Positions 16,440 through 24,246 of a stretch of DNA of 64,000 nucleotides are shown one piece after another (position 1 is the stretch's first letter; every line of letters starts with the position of its first letter). The notes beneath the pieces are model-generated. The model worked only from the letters and a program-made list of their open reading frames with translations. It was not told the DNA's origin and ran no database searches. The stretch lies in contig JACKHZ010000009.1 of NCBI GenBank assembly GCA_020638735.1, forward strand, positions 744,001 through 808,000. The letters are read 5' to 3'. A program made the position numbers and the translations under genes. Source of the DNA: Planctomycetota bacterium. GTDB taxonomy: Bacteria; Planctomycetota; UBA1135; UBA2386.

Positions 16440-18596
16440 CTACCGCAGCTGCCGGTAGCTGCCGCCCGAGTCCTTCGCCAGCCACTCGAGCACCTCCAGG
16501 CTGCCGCCGATCGCGATCGAGTTGACGACGACCTTGCGATGGCGGTTCCAGTCCGCCACCGCCTGGCGGATGCCGAACGGGTCGATCACGTCGCCGGCGG
16601 TCGGCATGCCGTCCGACAGCAGGAAGATCGTGTCGACGTCCGGGTCGGCGAAGGCCGCGCGCAGCGCGTCGTAGAGGTTGGTGCCGCCGCTCGCGCCGAG
16701 CCGCTCGACCCAGGTCAGCGCGCTCTTGCGATCGGGCGCCGTCGCCGCGCCGATGCCGCCCTCGAGCCAGCGCGCGACGCCGCTCGAGAAGACGAACACG
16801 TTGAACAGCGCGCCGGCGTCGAGGTGCTCGATCGCCTGCGTCAACTCCTGCTTGGCGACGTCGATGCGCGCCGCCGGCCGGTCGTTGAAGGTACGGCCGT
16901 ACATCGCCTCGAGCATCGAGCCCGACACGTCGAGCACGAAGATCACGCGGTGCGACTCGACGCGGATGCCGAAGAACTTCGCCGGCGTCACCGTGCGCTG
17001 CGTCAACAGCCGCCGCTCGCGCGCCTTCTTCGCCTCGTCGAGCTCCTTCTCGGACGCGACCTCGAACTCCGCCGCGGCGGTCTCCCACCAGCTCCGCCAG
17101 CGGGCCTGGTCCTCGTCGAACGGCTGCGCCGTCAGCTGCCACAGCGCGTCGGCGACGAGCTTCTTCATGCGGCCCGTCTCCTTCTGGATCCGCGCCACCA
17201 GCGGACCGACGGTCTTCTTGTCGCGCAGCGGCAGCAGCGCCGCGACGGCCGCCGCGCGCGTCGACCAGTCGTCGTGCTCGAGCGCCTGCAGCAGCGCGTC
17301 GAGCTGCCGCTTGTCGCGCGCCTTGCCGAGCACGCCGATCGCCGCGTTGCGCACGTCGCGGTTCTCGCTCGCGCACATCCCGGCCAGCTCCTTGAGCCAC
17401 GCGCTCATCGGCCCCTCGATCTGGTCGATCGCCTCCAGCGCCGCGCGCGCGTCGCAGGGGTCCTGCGGCGACGCCAGCATCGCCCGCAGCGGCGGCAGCG
17501 AGTCGCGGTCGCGACGCGCGCCGAGCGCCGCCGCCGCCGCCGCGCGCACCGCCGGGTCCTTGTCGCCGAGCTCCTTGCGGATCGCGGCGACGAGCTTGTC
17601 GTCCTTGATGTCGCAGGTGGCCTGCAACGCGAACACCTTCTCGAACGGCTTGCCCTTGCCGACCAGCTTCTTGACCTTCTTCTGCACGCCGTCGTCGCCG
17701 CACTGCGCGACCAGCGCCGCCAGCGCGACGCGCAGGTCGCCGGGCGTCTGGTCGTCGCGCTTCTTGGCCAGGTCGAGGAACTTGCCGACCGCCTTCGGCC
17801 CGTCGTGCTCGAAGACGATGCGCGCCGCCTCGGCGCGGTCGGCGCCGGGGAAGTCCACGCGCCCCAACACCCACTCGGCGGTGTCGGCGGTCTTCGGCAT
17901 CTTCTGCCGGTCCATCCAGTCGAGCGCGCGGCGGCGGATCTTGGGGTCGCGCCGCTCGTTCTTGATCGCGTCGATCAGCTCGGCCTCGGACAGCTGCTTC
18001 AGCAGGCCCTCGAACGCCAGCTCCCGGATCGTGTCGAGCTCCGGCGGCGCGATGTCGCCCTTGTCGTCCTTCCGCTGCTTCTGCTCGAGGTTCCACAGCT
18101 CGCGGTACCAGTCGGCGTCGCCGGGGCCGGCGAGCTTGACGTGCTCGCGCATCGCCGGCTCGCGCAGCTCGTCGCTGGCCTTCGACGCGACGATCTGCCG
18201 CAGCAGCTGCTTGCCGATCGTCGACGACAGGCCGAGCCCGTGCAGCGACGTCTCGCGCAGCACCTCGTCCTCGGCGCTGCCGGCGATCTGGGCCAGCTTG
18301 TCCAGGGCCGGCTGCTGCGCCTCCTGCACGTTGGCGAAGCGCTGCAGCTCCTTGCAGATCTCGCGGCGGAACAGCAGCGTCGCCACCGCGTCGTAGGCTT
18401 CGGCGAGGCCGATCGCCGCCTCGCGCGTGCCGGCGCGCGCGATCTTCTGCACGATCGCCACGTCGGCGTCGTCGCGCTCCTTCTTCAGCTGCGCGATCAG
18501 GGCGGCGGTGTCACCCTGCGCGCACACCTGCGCCGGCCAGACGGCGAGCGCGAAGACGAACGGGAGCGACGTACGGAGTTGGACGGACAATGGCAT
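16440..18596 (-). CDS. Secreted HEAT-repeat protein with C-terminal VWA domain
   Basis: 718 residues; ATG 18596 is preferred because it begins a signal peptide (SVQLRTSLPFVFALAVWPAQVCAQ), although in-frame ATGs exist upstream. Residues about 40-470 are HEAT-like alpha-helical repeats (for example AAAAAALGARRD, RNAAIGVLGKARD, RAAAVAALLPLRD). Residues about 540-718 are a von Willebrand A domain: VIFVLDVSGSM gives the DxSxS metal site, ASGGTNLYDAL the Thr ligand and FLLSDGMP the Asp ligand, so the metal site is complete. Such proteins are likely periplasmic scaffolds; the partner is unknown. The subtilase gene follows 91 bases downstream on the same strand, and the SLC13 permease gene diverges from it across 152 bases. 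Confidence 0.75.
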   Translation of the reverse strand: MPLSVQLRTSLPFVFALAVWPAQVCAQGDTAALIAQLKKERDDADVAIVQKIARAGTREAAIGLAEAYDAVATLLFRREICKELQRFANVQEAQQPALDKLAQIAGSAEDEVLRETSLHGLGLSSTIGKQLLRQIVASKASDELREPAMREHVKLAGPGDADWYRELWNLEQKQRKDDKGDIAPPELDTIRELAFEGLLKQLSEAELIDAIKNERRDPKIRRRALDWMDRQKMPKTADTAEWVLGRVDFPGADRAEAARIVFEHDGPKAVGKFLDLAKKRDDQTPGDLRVALAALVAQCGDDGVQKKVKKLVGKGKPFEKVFALQATCDIKDDKLVAAIRKELGDKDPAVRAAAAAALGARRDRDSLPPLRAMLASPQDPCDARAALEAIDQIEGPMSAWLKELAGMCASENRDVRNAAIGVLGKARDKRQLDALLQALEHDDWSTRAAAVAALLPLRDKKTVGPLVARIQKETGRMKKLVADALWQLTAQPFDEDQARWRSWWETAAAEFEVASEKELDEAKKARERRLLTQRTVTPAKFFGIRVESHRVIFVLDVSGSMLEAMYGRTFNDRPAARIDVAKQELTQAIEHLDAGALFNVFVFSSGVARWLEGGIGAATAPDRKSALTWVERLGASGGTNLYDALRAAFADPDVDTIFLLSDGMPTAGDVIDPFGIRQAVADWNRHRKVVVNSIAIGGSLEVLEWLAKDSGGSYRQLR

Positions 18597-18748
18597 CTCG
18601 CGGCGTTCGGCCGCGCCGGGGCGGCGCAGCGGGTCTGTGACGCCGATCATCGAAACCCCGCGCAACATGGTCAAGGCGCGGCATTGCACAGGTGGCCGGC
18701 AAGGGACCCGGCACTATGGTGTGCGGCGCCGCGCGCGCTGCCCCCTCG

Positions 18749-20548
18749 ATGACCACCGCTTCCGTCTTCCTCGCCGTCCTGCTGCTGCTGGCGTTGGTCT
18801 CGTTCTACACGCAGCGACTGCGCCCCGACGTCACCGCGCTGCTGGTCATGCTGGCCCTGCTGGTGCCGTGGCGGCCCGGCGAACACGGCCTGACGGCGAT
18901 CCTGACCCCGGCCGAGGCGTTCCACGGCTTCGGCAGCCCGGCGATCCTGATGGTCGCGTCGATGTTCGTGCTGTCGGCGGCGATGGTGCGCACCGGCGCC
19001 GCGCAGCTGCTCGGCGGTCGCCTGCTCGCCGCCGGCGCGACCAGCGAGCTGCGCTTCCAGCTGACCGTGCTGACGCTGGTCACCGGCTTCAGCGCGGTGG
19101 TCAACGACACTACCACGGTGCTGGTGTGGATGCCGCCGGTGATGGCGATCTGCCGGCAGCGCGGCTACGCGCCGTCGCGCATCCTGATGCTGCTGGCGTT
19201 CGCCTCGCTGCTCGGCGGCAAGTGGACGCTGATCGGCACCCGCAGCAACGTCATCCTCAGCGACTACCTGCTCGAACGCACCGGCGAGGGCCTGGCGTTC
19301 TTCGCCTTCGCGCCGATCGGCGCCGCGGTGTTCGTCGCCTGCACCACGTGGTTCGTGCTGGTCGGCCGCCGCTTCCTGCCGCAGGCCCGCCCGAGCCCGT
19401 CGCTGGAGAGCCGCTACGAGGTCGCCGAGTTCCTGACCGAGACGATGGCCGAGCCCGGCTCCGACATCGTCGGCAAGACGCTCGGCGAGCTCGACCTGCC
19501 GGGCAAGGACGTGACCGTGCTGCAGGTGATCCGCGGCAAGGAGTTCCTGCCGCCGCAGCCGTGGCTCAAGGTGCAGCCGAAGGACGTGCTGGTGATCCAG
19601 GGCCGCATCACCGCGATCACCGACGCGCTGCACCAGGGCCTCAGCGTCAAGGAGGAGCTGAAGGTCGACGACAAGACGCTGCGCTCCGCCGACCTGCGCA
19701 TGGTCGAGGCGATCCTGTCGCCCGACAGCGAGCTGATCGGTCACAGCCTGCGCGACCTCGACTTCCACCACCGCTACGGCGTCAGCCCGCTGGCGATCAG
19801 CCGCGCCGGACGGTCGATCAAGGAACGCCCGCTCGCCGAGCCGCTCAAGGCCGGCGACTCGTTGCTGCTGGTCGGGCACGAGGCCGAACTGCAACGCCTG
19901 CGCCGCAACCCAAACCTGTTGCTGCTCGAGTCGCGGCTGCTGCCGACGGCGCGCAAGCGCGACGCCTTCACCGTGCTCGGCATCATGGCGGCGATGGTGC
20001 TGTGCAGCTCGTTCGGCATCCTCAGCCCGGCGACCGCGATCCCGTTCGCGGCGATGGTCGCGGTGCTGACCGGCACCGTCGGCATGCGCTCGGCCTACGA
20101 GGCGATCGACCTGCCGGCGCTGGTCATCGTCGGCGCGATGATCCCGTTCGGCGAGGCGCTGCAGAAGACCGGCACCGCGCAGTCGCTGGCCGAGACGATG
20201 GCGGGCGCCTTCGACGGCAGCCCGCCGATGCTGCTGCTCGGCGCGATCCTGCTGCTGGCGGTGCTGCTGACCCAGCTGATCGAGAACGCCGCCGTCGCCG
20301 TCGTGCTGGCCCCCATCGCCTACGCGCTCGCCGTCGCCGCCGACTGCCGCCCCGGCCCGTTCCTGCTCGGCGTCGCGATCTGCGTCTCGTCGGCGTTCGT
20401 CACCCCGGTCGCGCACGAGTCGACGATCCTGGTCATGGGCCCCGGCCGCTACCGGTTCCGCGACTACGTGATCCTCGGCGGGCCGTTCGCCGTCATCACG
20501 TGGCTGGTGACGACTCTCACCGTGCCGCTCTTCATGCCCCTGAAGTAG
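18749..20548 (+). CDS. SLC13-family permease with two RCK_C (TrkA-C) domains
   Basis: 599 residues from ATG 18749, which sits just before the first helix (MTTASVFLAVLLLLALVSFY). The layout is typical of bacterial DASS/SLC13 proteins: an N-terminal membrane half (about 1-215) with VVNDTTTVLVWMP and LIGTRSNVILSDYL, two soluble RCK_C domains (about 225-320 and 325-400, the first ending KDVLVIQGRI and the second DSLLLVGHEAEL), then a C-terminal membrane half with LIENAAVAVV and PVAHESTILVMGPG. The paired NxTT/SNT-like hairpins bind sodium and a divalent anion. The substrate could be sulfate, a dicarboxylate or a related anion and cannot be told from sequence. The soluble domains probably sense a cytoplasmic ligand. 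It is divergent from the HEAT/VWA gene. Confidence 0.85.
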   Translation: MTTASVFLAVLLLLALVSFYTQRLRPDVTALLVMLALLVPWRPGEHGLTAILTPAEAFHGFGSPAILMVASMFVLSAAMVRTGAAQLLGGRLLAAGATSELRFQLTVLTLVTGFSAVVNDTTTVLVWMPPVMAICRQRGYAPSRILMLLAFASLLGGKWTLIGTRSNVILSDYLLERTGEGLAFFAFAPIGAAVFVACTTWFVLVGRRFLPQARPSPSLESRYEVAEFLTETMAEPGSDIVGKTLGELDLPGKDVTVLQVIRGKEFLPPQPWLKVQPKDVLVIQGRITAITDALHQGLSVKEELKVDDKTLRSADLRMVEAILSPDSELIGHSLRDLDFHHRYGVSPLAISRAGRSIKERPLAEPLKAGDSLLLVGHEAELQRLRRNPNLLLLESRLLPTARKRDAFTVLGIMAAMVLCSSFGILSPATAIPFAAMVAVLTGTVGMRSAYEAIDLPALVIVGAMIPFGEALQKTGTAQSLAETMAGAFDGSPPMLLLGAILLLAVLLTQLIENAAVAVVLAPIAYALAVAADCRPGPFLLGVAICVSSAFVTPVAHESTILVMGPGRYRFRDYVILGGPFAVITWLVTTLTVPLFMPLK

Positions 20549-20585
20549 CGCCAGTACGGAACCCGGTACCTTCAACAACCGCCCG

Positions 20586-21104
20586 ATGTCCCCCCGCATC
20601 CTGCTGCGCCTGCTCGCCGTCCTGTTCGCCACCATCGGCTGGTTGCTCACCCGCGCCGCGACCTCCGACCCCGCGCCGCGCGACGGCTGGCAGACATTCC
20701 GCGGCGCACTGGCATCGACCGAGTTCGTCGACACGCAGAAGCTCGGCCGCCGCGCCGTCGTCACGCTCGACGCCCCGAATGACGGCCAGACCGACGAACG
20801 GCGCTTCGCCCGCGACCACCTGGAGCGCCTGCCGCAGCTCGAGCCGGCGCTGCGCGCGCTGCCGCCGCGCGCGCCGCTCGAAGTGATGGCCGTGCCGCGC
20901 AGCAAGGCCGGCTGGGCCGCGCCCGAAGGCCAACCGCTGACCATGCTGGTGCTGCGCCACGGCGACGAGGTGCTCTACGACCGCGACCGCGACGAGCCGG
21001 GCGGCGACGGGCTGGCGCTGGCGACGACGATCGCCGGCGGCGCCGCGATCGCGCTCGGCGTGGCGCTGCTGCTGGTCTCGTTGCGGCGGCGCGGCCCGGC
21101 ATGA
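20586..21104 (+). CDS. Two-helix membrane protein, paralogue 1
   Basis: 172 residues, not recognised. An N-terminal hydrophobic segment (residues 3-25, PRILLRLLAVLFATIGWLLT) and a C-terminal one (about 146-166) flank a soluble beta-rich domain. The domain has a conserved FARDHLERLPQLEPALRAL segment and HGDEVLYDRDRDEPGGDGLAL near its end. The next gene encodes a clear paralogue with the same layout (R-F-A-x-D-H, GDEVLFD), and the two overlap by four bases (ATGA). The soluble part is probably periplasmic, with short Arg-rich ends inside. The size and topology recall DUF3592-type proteins, but I could not confirm that. Confidence 0.65.
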   Translation: MSPRILLRLLAVLFATIGWLLTRAATSDPAPRDGWQTFRGALASTEFVDTQKLGRRAVVTLDAPNDGQTDERRFARDHLERLPQLEPALRALPPRAPLEVMAVPRSKAGWAAPEGQPLTMLVLRHGDEVLYDRDRDEPGGDGLALATTIAGGAAIALGVALLLVSLRRRGPA

Positions 21105-21619
21105 GCACCGCCGTGAAGCCGCGGGTGCTGTTCCGCATCGTCGCGGTGATCCTGCTGCTCGTCGGCGGCGCGCTGCTGAACGCCACGTGGCACGAGCCGA
21201 CGCCGCACGACGAGTGGCGCGACGTCGCCGGCCCACTGACCGCGATCGACTGGAGCGAACAGCAACGCACCGGCCTGCGCTGCCAGTTGACGCTCACCGT
21301 CGACGACACACCGCGCCGCTTCGCCGTCGACCACGTGCGTCAGGCCGACGACCGCCTGCGCGAACGCCTCGAAGCGCTGCAGCCCGGCCGTGCGCTGACG
21401 GTGTCGGCGATCCCGCGCGACGACCTCGTCGCGACGACGCCCGACGACGATCCCGAACCCGCGTTGATCGTGCAGTCCGGCGACGAGGTGCTGTTCGACG
21501 TCGCACGCGACACGACCAGCGGCGCCGCGACCGCCTGGCTGGTGCGCGTCGTCGGCGGCGTGGTCATCGGCATCGCGCTCGGCATGCTGGCGCTGACGCG
21601 GCGACGGGCGGCGAACTAG
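21101..21619 (+). CDS. Two-helix membrane protein, paralogue 2
   Basis: 172 residues, the same length as its upstream neighbour and clearly homologous: an N-terminal helix (FRIVAVILLLVGGALLNA), FAVDHVRQADDRLRERLEAL, then SGDEVLFDVARDTTSGAATA and a C-terminal helix (VVGGVVIGIALGMLALT) ending in Arg residues. The ATG lies within the upstream stop (ATGA), so the pair is translationally coupled and may form a heterodimer. The pair arose by tandem duplication and has since diverged strongly in the middle (residues 45-75). No catalytic motif is visible. Confidence 0.65.
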   Translation: MSTAVKPRVLFRIVAVILLLVGGALLNATWHEPTPHDEWRDVAGPLTAIDWSEQQRTGLRCQLTLTVDDTPRRFAVDHVRQADDRLRERLEALQPGRALTVSAIPRDDLVATTPDDDPEPALIVQSGDEVLFDVARDTTSGAATAWLVRVVGGVVIGIALGMLALTRRRAAN

Positions 21620-21714
21620 CCGCACGCGCATTCGGGCGTTGTCGTCGAGGCGAACATGCGCGACGATCGCCGAGCCGCGCGGCGAAGCTGCGCGCGCACG
21701 GCACGGGAGGGATC

Positions 21715-22641
21715 ATGGCAGACAACGACAAGGGTGCGCCCGCGGCGGGGCGACGGTCCGGTACGGCACTCGGCGCGGCGTTGGGCGGTGTGCTCGGCGC
21801 GGCATTCGGCATCCTGCTGATGTCGATCGGCGGCGACACGCCAGCGGCCGCAGCAGCGATCGCGCCGCTCCCCCCGACCGCGCTCGTCTTCGAAGAACTC
21901 GACGTCGCGCGGCTCGCCAGCCGCGACCGCGACACCGGCGAATGGGCCGTGCACAGCAGTGCGATCGTGCCGGACGATGTGCTCGCGTGGCTGACCGCGC
22001 GGCTCGGCCCGGTGGGCTCGCCGTTCGACCCGGCGCTCGAACAGCGCCCGCTGCGCGGCTCGATGTGGCGGGCGATGCTGCCGGACTCGCTCGAGCTCTA
22101 CATCTGCGAAGAGTTGATGGCCGTGGCACGCTCGCCGACCTTCGTGCTGCTGCTCCGCGACACGACGACGGGAGCGCTGGCTGCTCAGCCGCCTGAATTC
22201 GACGCGCGGTTCCACGACATGGGCGTGCCGAAGATGCCGCCGCGCCTGCATCGCGTGCGCCTCGACGACCGCGCGCCGTGGCAGCTTGCGCTGCGCAGCT
22301 ACGAGCACAACGGCACGATGGTCAACGCCGAGACCGTGGTGTTCTTCGAGCCGCAGCGCCGCCCCGGCGGCCTCGAGCTGCGCGACGTGCTGAGCTTCTG
22401 GACCGCGATGCAGTGGCCGTTCGACGACCAGGAGTTGGTGCGCGAAGGTGGAGTGTTCGCGGCGTCGCTGGCGCAGGTCGACGGCGTGTTGCGCCTCGAG
22501 GAGTGGTACGAGCACCCGGCGCTCGGTACGCCGCGCCGCCCCTCGGCGCGGGCACGCTACGTGCGCGAGGCTGCCGGCGAAGCGTTTCGCATGGTCGACC
22601 TGCAGGTGCTCGACGCAGGTTCGCCGTACCGGCGGCGGTAG
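21715..22641 (+). CDS. Membrane-anchored protein of unknown function
   Basis: 308 residues from ATG 21715, preceded by GGGAGG (21705-21710). A glycine-rich N-terminal helix (residues 16-37, GTALGAALGGVLGAAFGILL) resembles a signal anchor with small-residue packing. The remainder is a mixed alpha/beta domain facing outward, with no motif I recognise; it includes CEELMAVARSPTFVLLLRD and VVFFEPQRRPGG. It follows the paralogous two-helix pair by 95 bases on the same strand. The next gene downstream has lower GC, so this gene marks the edge of the compositional shift. Confidence 0.6.
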   Translation: MADNDKGAPAAGRRSGTALGAALGGVLGAAFGILLMSIGGDTPAAAAAIAPLPPTALVFEELDVARLASRDRDTGEWAVHSSAIVPDDVLAWLTARLGPVGSPFDPALEQRPLRGSMWRAMLPDSLELYICEELMAVARSPTFVLLLRDTTTGALAAQPPEFDARFHDMGVPKMPPRLHRVRLDDRAPWQLALRSYEHNGTMVNAETVVFFEPQRRPGGLELRDVLSFWTAMQWPFDDQELVREGGVFAASLAQVDGVLRLEEWYEHPALGTPRRPSARARYVREAAGEAFRMVDLQVLDAGSPYRRR

Positions 22642-22718
22642 GCAACCGACTGTCGAGCGCGCGAGAATCGCCGCGTGAGGTAGTCACGCGGCGGCTTCCC
22701 GTGCATTCCCTGTGGGCG

Positions 22719-22725
22719 AAAGGAG
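22719..22725 (+). promoter_or_regulatory. Ribosome binding site AAAGGAG
   Basis: AAAGGAG lies seven bases before ATG 22733 and selects it over the in-frame GTG at 22712, which would itself overlap this site. Confidence 0.7.
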
Positions 22726-22732
22726 CGCCCGC

Positions 22733-24220
22733 ATGCAGTCCCTGTTCTTCTCCATTCTCACGGCCTCGGCGATCACGGCAGCAGTTCCTCCATCACCGGG
22801 TCGCCTCGAAGACGAGCGATGCGTCTTCGTCTCTGCTCACCTCCCGGCCGCTAGCCCGCCACTGCGCGAGAAGTGGCAAACGCTGCGCCTCAAGCCGAAG
22901 ATCCTCGACGACGCAGCTCGGATGCCGCCAGAGTCCCTGCTGCGCCTGTTCGTCGCACCCGGGCCAGTGGTGCGCACTCCGATTCAATCGAGCCTGTCGC
23001 AACTGACCGATGGGCGGATCAAGCGGCTGGACAGCGGCATCCAGATCGACGCCGAGGGCCTCGACGAGCGCTGGCGAGAGCTGAAGGGCCCCGGTCCACA
23101 CGTAGTCAACTGGTTCGCTGGCGGGCGCTTCGTGCAGCTACTGCTTTTCGAACGGGGCCGCGACTGGTGGGTCGCCTCGGCGATGGCCGCGGAAGCCAAG
23201 AGCCGCGACGCTTCGTTCCTGCTGCTCGACGGCGACGCCAACGGAAGCTGGTGGGACGCACACGATTTCGTCTCGTTCATGGGCGGCGCACTGCGTCCCT
23301 TGGGCGGCGTCGACCGGGTCGATGACGGCACCCGCCGTGGACGCATCCGACTCGCGGGCAGCAACGGCGCAGTAAGCCTTCAGTTCCAACCATCGGAGCG
23401 CCCCGAAGGCCTCGACGACGACCAATGGCTCGCGCTGAATGCGGCAAACGAGCAGCGCAATCGACACGGCCTGCCACCGCTGCTCGTCTGGCGCGAGGTC
23501 AACGAGGGCCTGCTCGCCCACACGCGGTTCCTGCACCAACATGCACCGATGAAGGAAGGACCACTCAACAGCTACTACGGCGAGCCCGATGGCATGGAGG
23601 GGCGAAGCGACGCCGGCGCCGAGGCGTCCCGCAGTGGCTGCGTGGCCTTCCTGACCGAGAGCATGACGATCGCCGGCCACGTCGCGAGCTGCATCACCAT
23701 GACGCAGAGCCGCTTCCAGGTGTTCGCCCCCGGTGCGGCCCGGTTCGGGGCGGCCCGCACCCAACGCTGGAGTTTCTTCCGGGCTCAAGAAGGCCCATGC
23801 AGCGGCGCTCGATACCTCGTGCTACCTGCGGCCGGCAGCCGCGACCTACCGCGCGCGTGCGGGAGCAACTGGCCATTCCCCCGGTCGTTCCCGGACCTCT
23901 ATGCAAGCCCTCGTGGGCTGCCGATCTCGGTGAGCATGCCCAAGGCGCAGCTGATCGACGGTTCGACCCTGCGTGTGCGATCGATCGCACTCTTCACCCT
24001 GCCCGAGCGACGCGAAGTTCCAGGCTTCTTCTTCTCGATCCGCGACATCGACCAGGCAGCAACTGACCACACCTTCTTCTTCATCGCCGGTGATCCACTC
24101 GCCGCCGAGCAGGACTACCTGGTGCAGGCCGCCATCGAGGCAACCCGCAAGGGAGAGGGCGGCGTCGGGATGACCGTGGATGTCGATCTCTTGCAGTGGC
24201 AGTTTCGCACCGACCGCTGA
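22733..24220 (+). CDS. Secreted protein with CAP-like (SCP) domain
   Basis: 495 residues from ATG 22733 with a signal peptide (QSLFFSILTASAITAAVP). Residues about 1-215 are not recognised. Residues about 225-350 look like a divergent CAP domain: LNAANEQRNRHGLPPLLVW, then EGLLAHTRFLHQH, an acidic stretch around EGRSDAGAEA, TIAGHVASCITM and FQVFAPGAARFGAA, in the order of CAP motifs, with His and Glu candidates for the cavity. The C-terminus resembles the post-CAP beta region of the 10811-13342 protein only in position. The gene is visibly poorer in GC and less codon-biased than genes on its left. It ends 26 bases from the convergent kinase gene. Confidence 0.55.
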   Translation: MQSLFFSILTASAITAAVPPSPGRLEDERCVFVSAHLPAASPPLREKWQTLRLKPKILDDAARMPPESLLRLFVAPGPVVRTPIQSSLSQLTDGRIKRLDSGIQIDAEGLDERWRELKGPGPHVVNWFAGGRFVQLLLFERGRDWWVASAMAAEAKSRDASFLLLDGDANGSWWDAHDFVSFMGGALRPLGGVDRVDDGTRRGRIRLAGSNGAVSLQFQPSERPEGLDDDQWLALNAANEQRNRHGLPPLLVWREVNEGLLAHTRFLHQHAPMKEGPLNSYYGEPDGMEGRSDAGAEASRSGCVAFLTESMTIAGHVASCITMTQSRFQVFAPGAARFGAARTQRWSFFRAQEGPCSGARYLVLPAAGSRDLPRACGSNWPFPRSFPDLYASPRGLPISVSMPKAQLIDGSTLRVRSIALFTLPERREVPGFFFSIRDIDQAATDHTFFFIAGDPLAAEQDYLVQAAIEATRKGEGGVGMTVDVDLLQWQFRTDR

Positions 24221-24246
24221 TCGTGGCCAGCCGAAGCCCCACGGTG

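Noticed and set aside
18671..20944. A 757-residue minus-strand open frame opposite the SLC13 permease
   Set aside because: Composition is typical of antisense shadows in GC-rich DNA (Arg, Gln, His, Asp-rich, no motifs), while the plus frame encodes a complete transporter.
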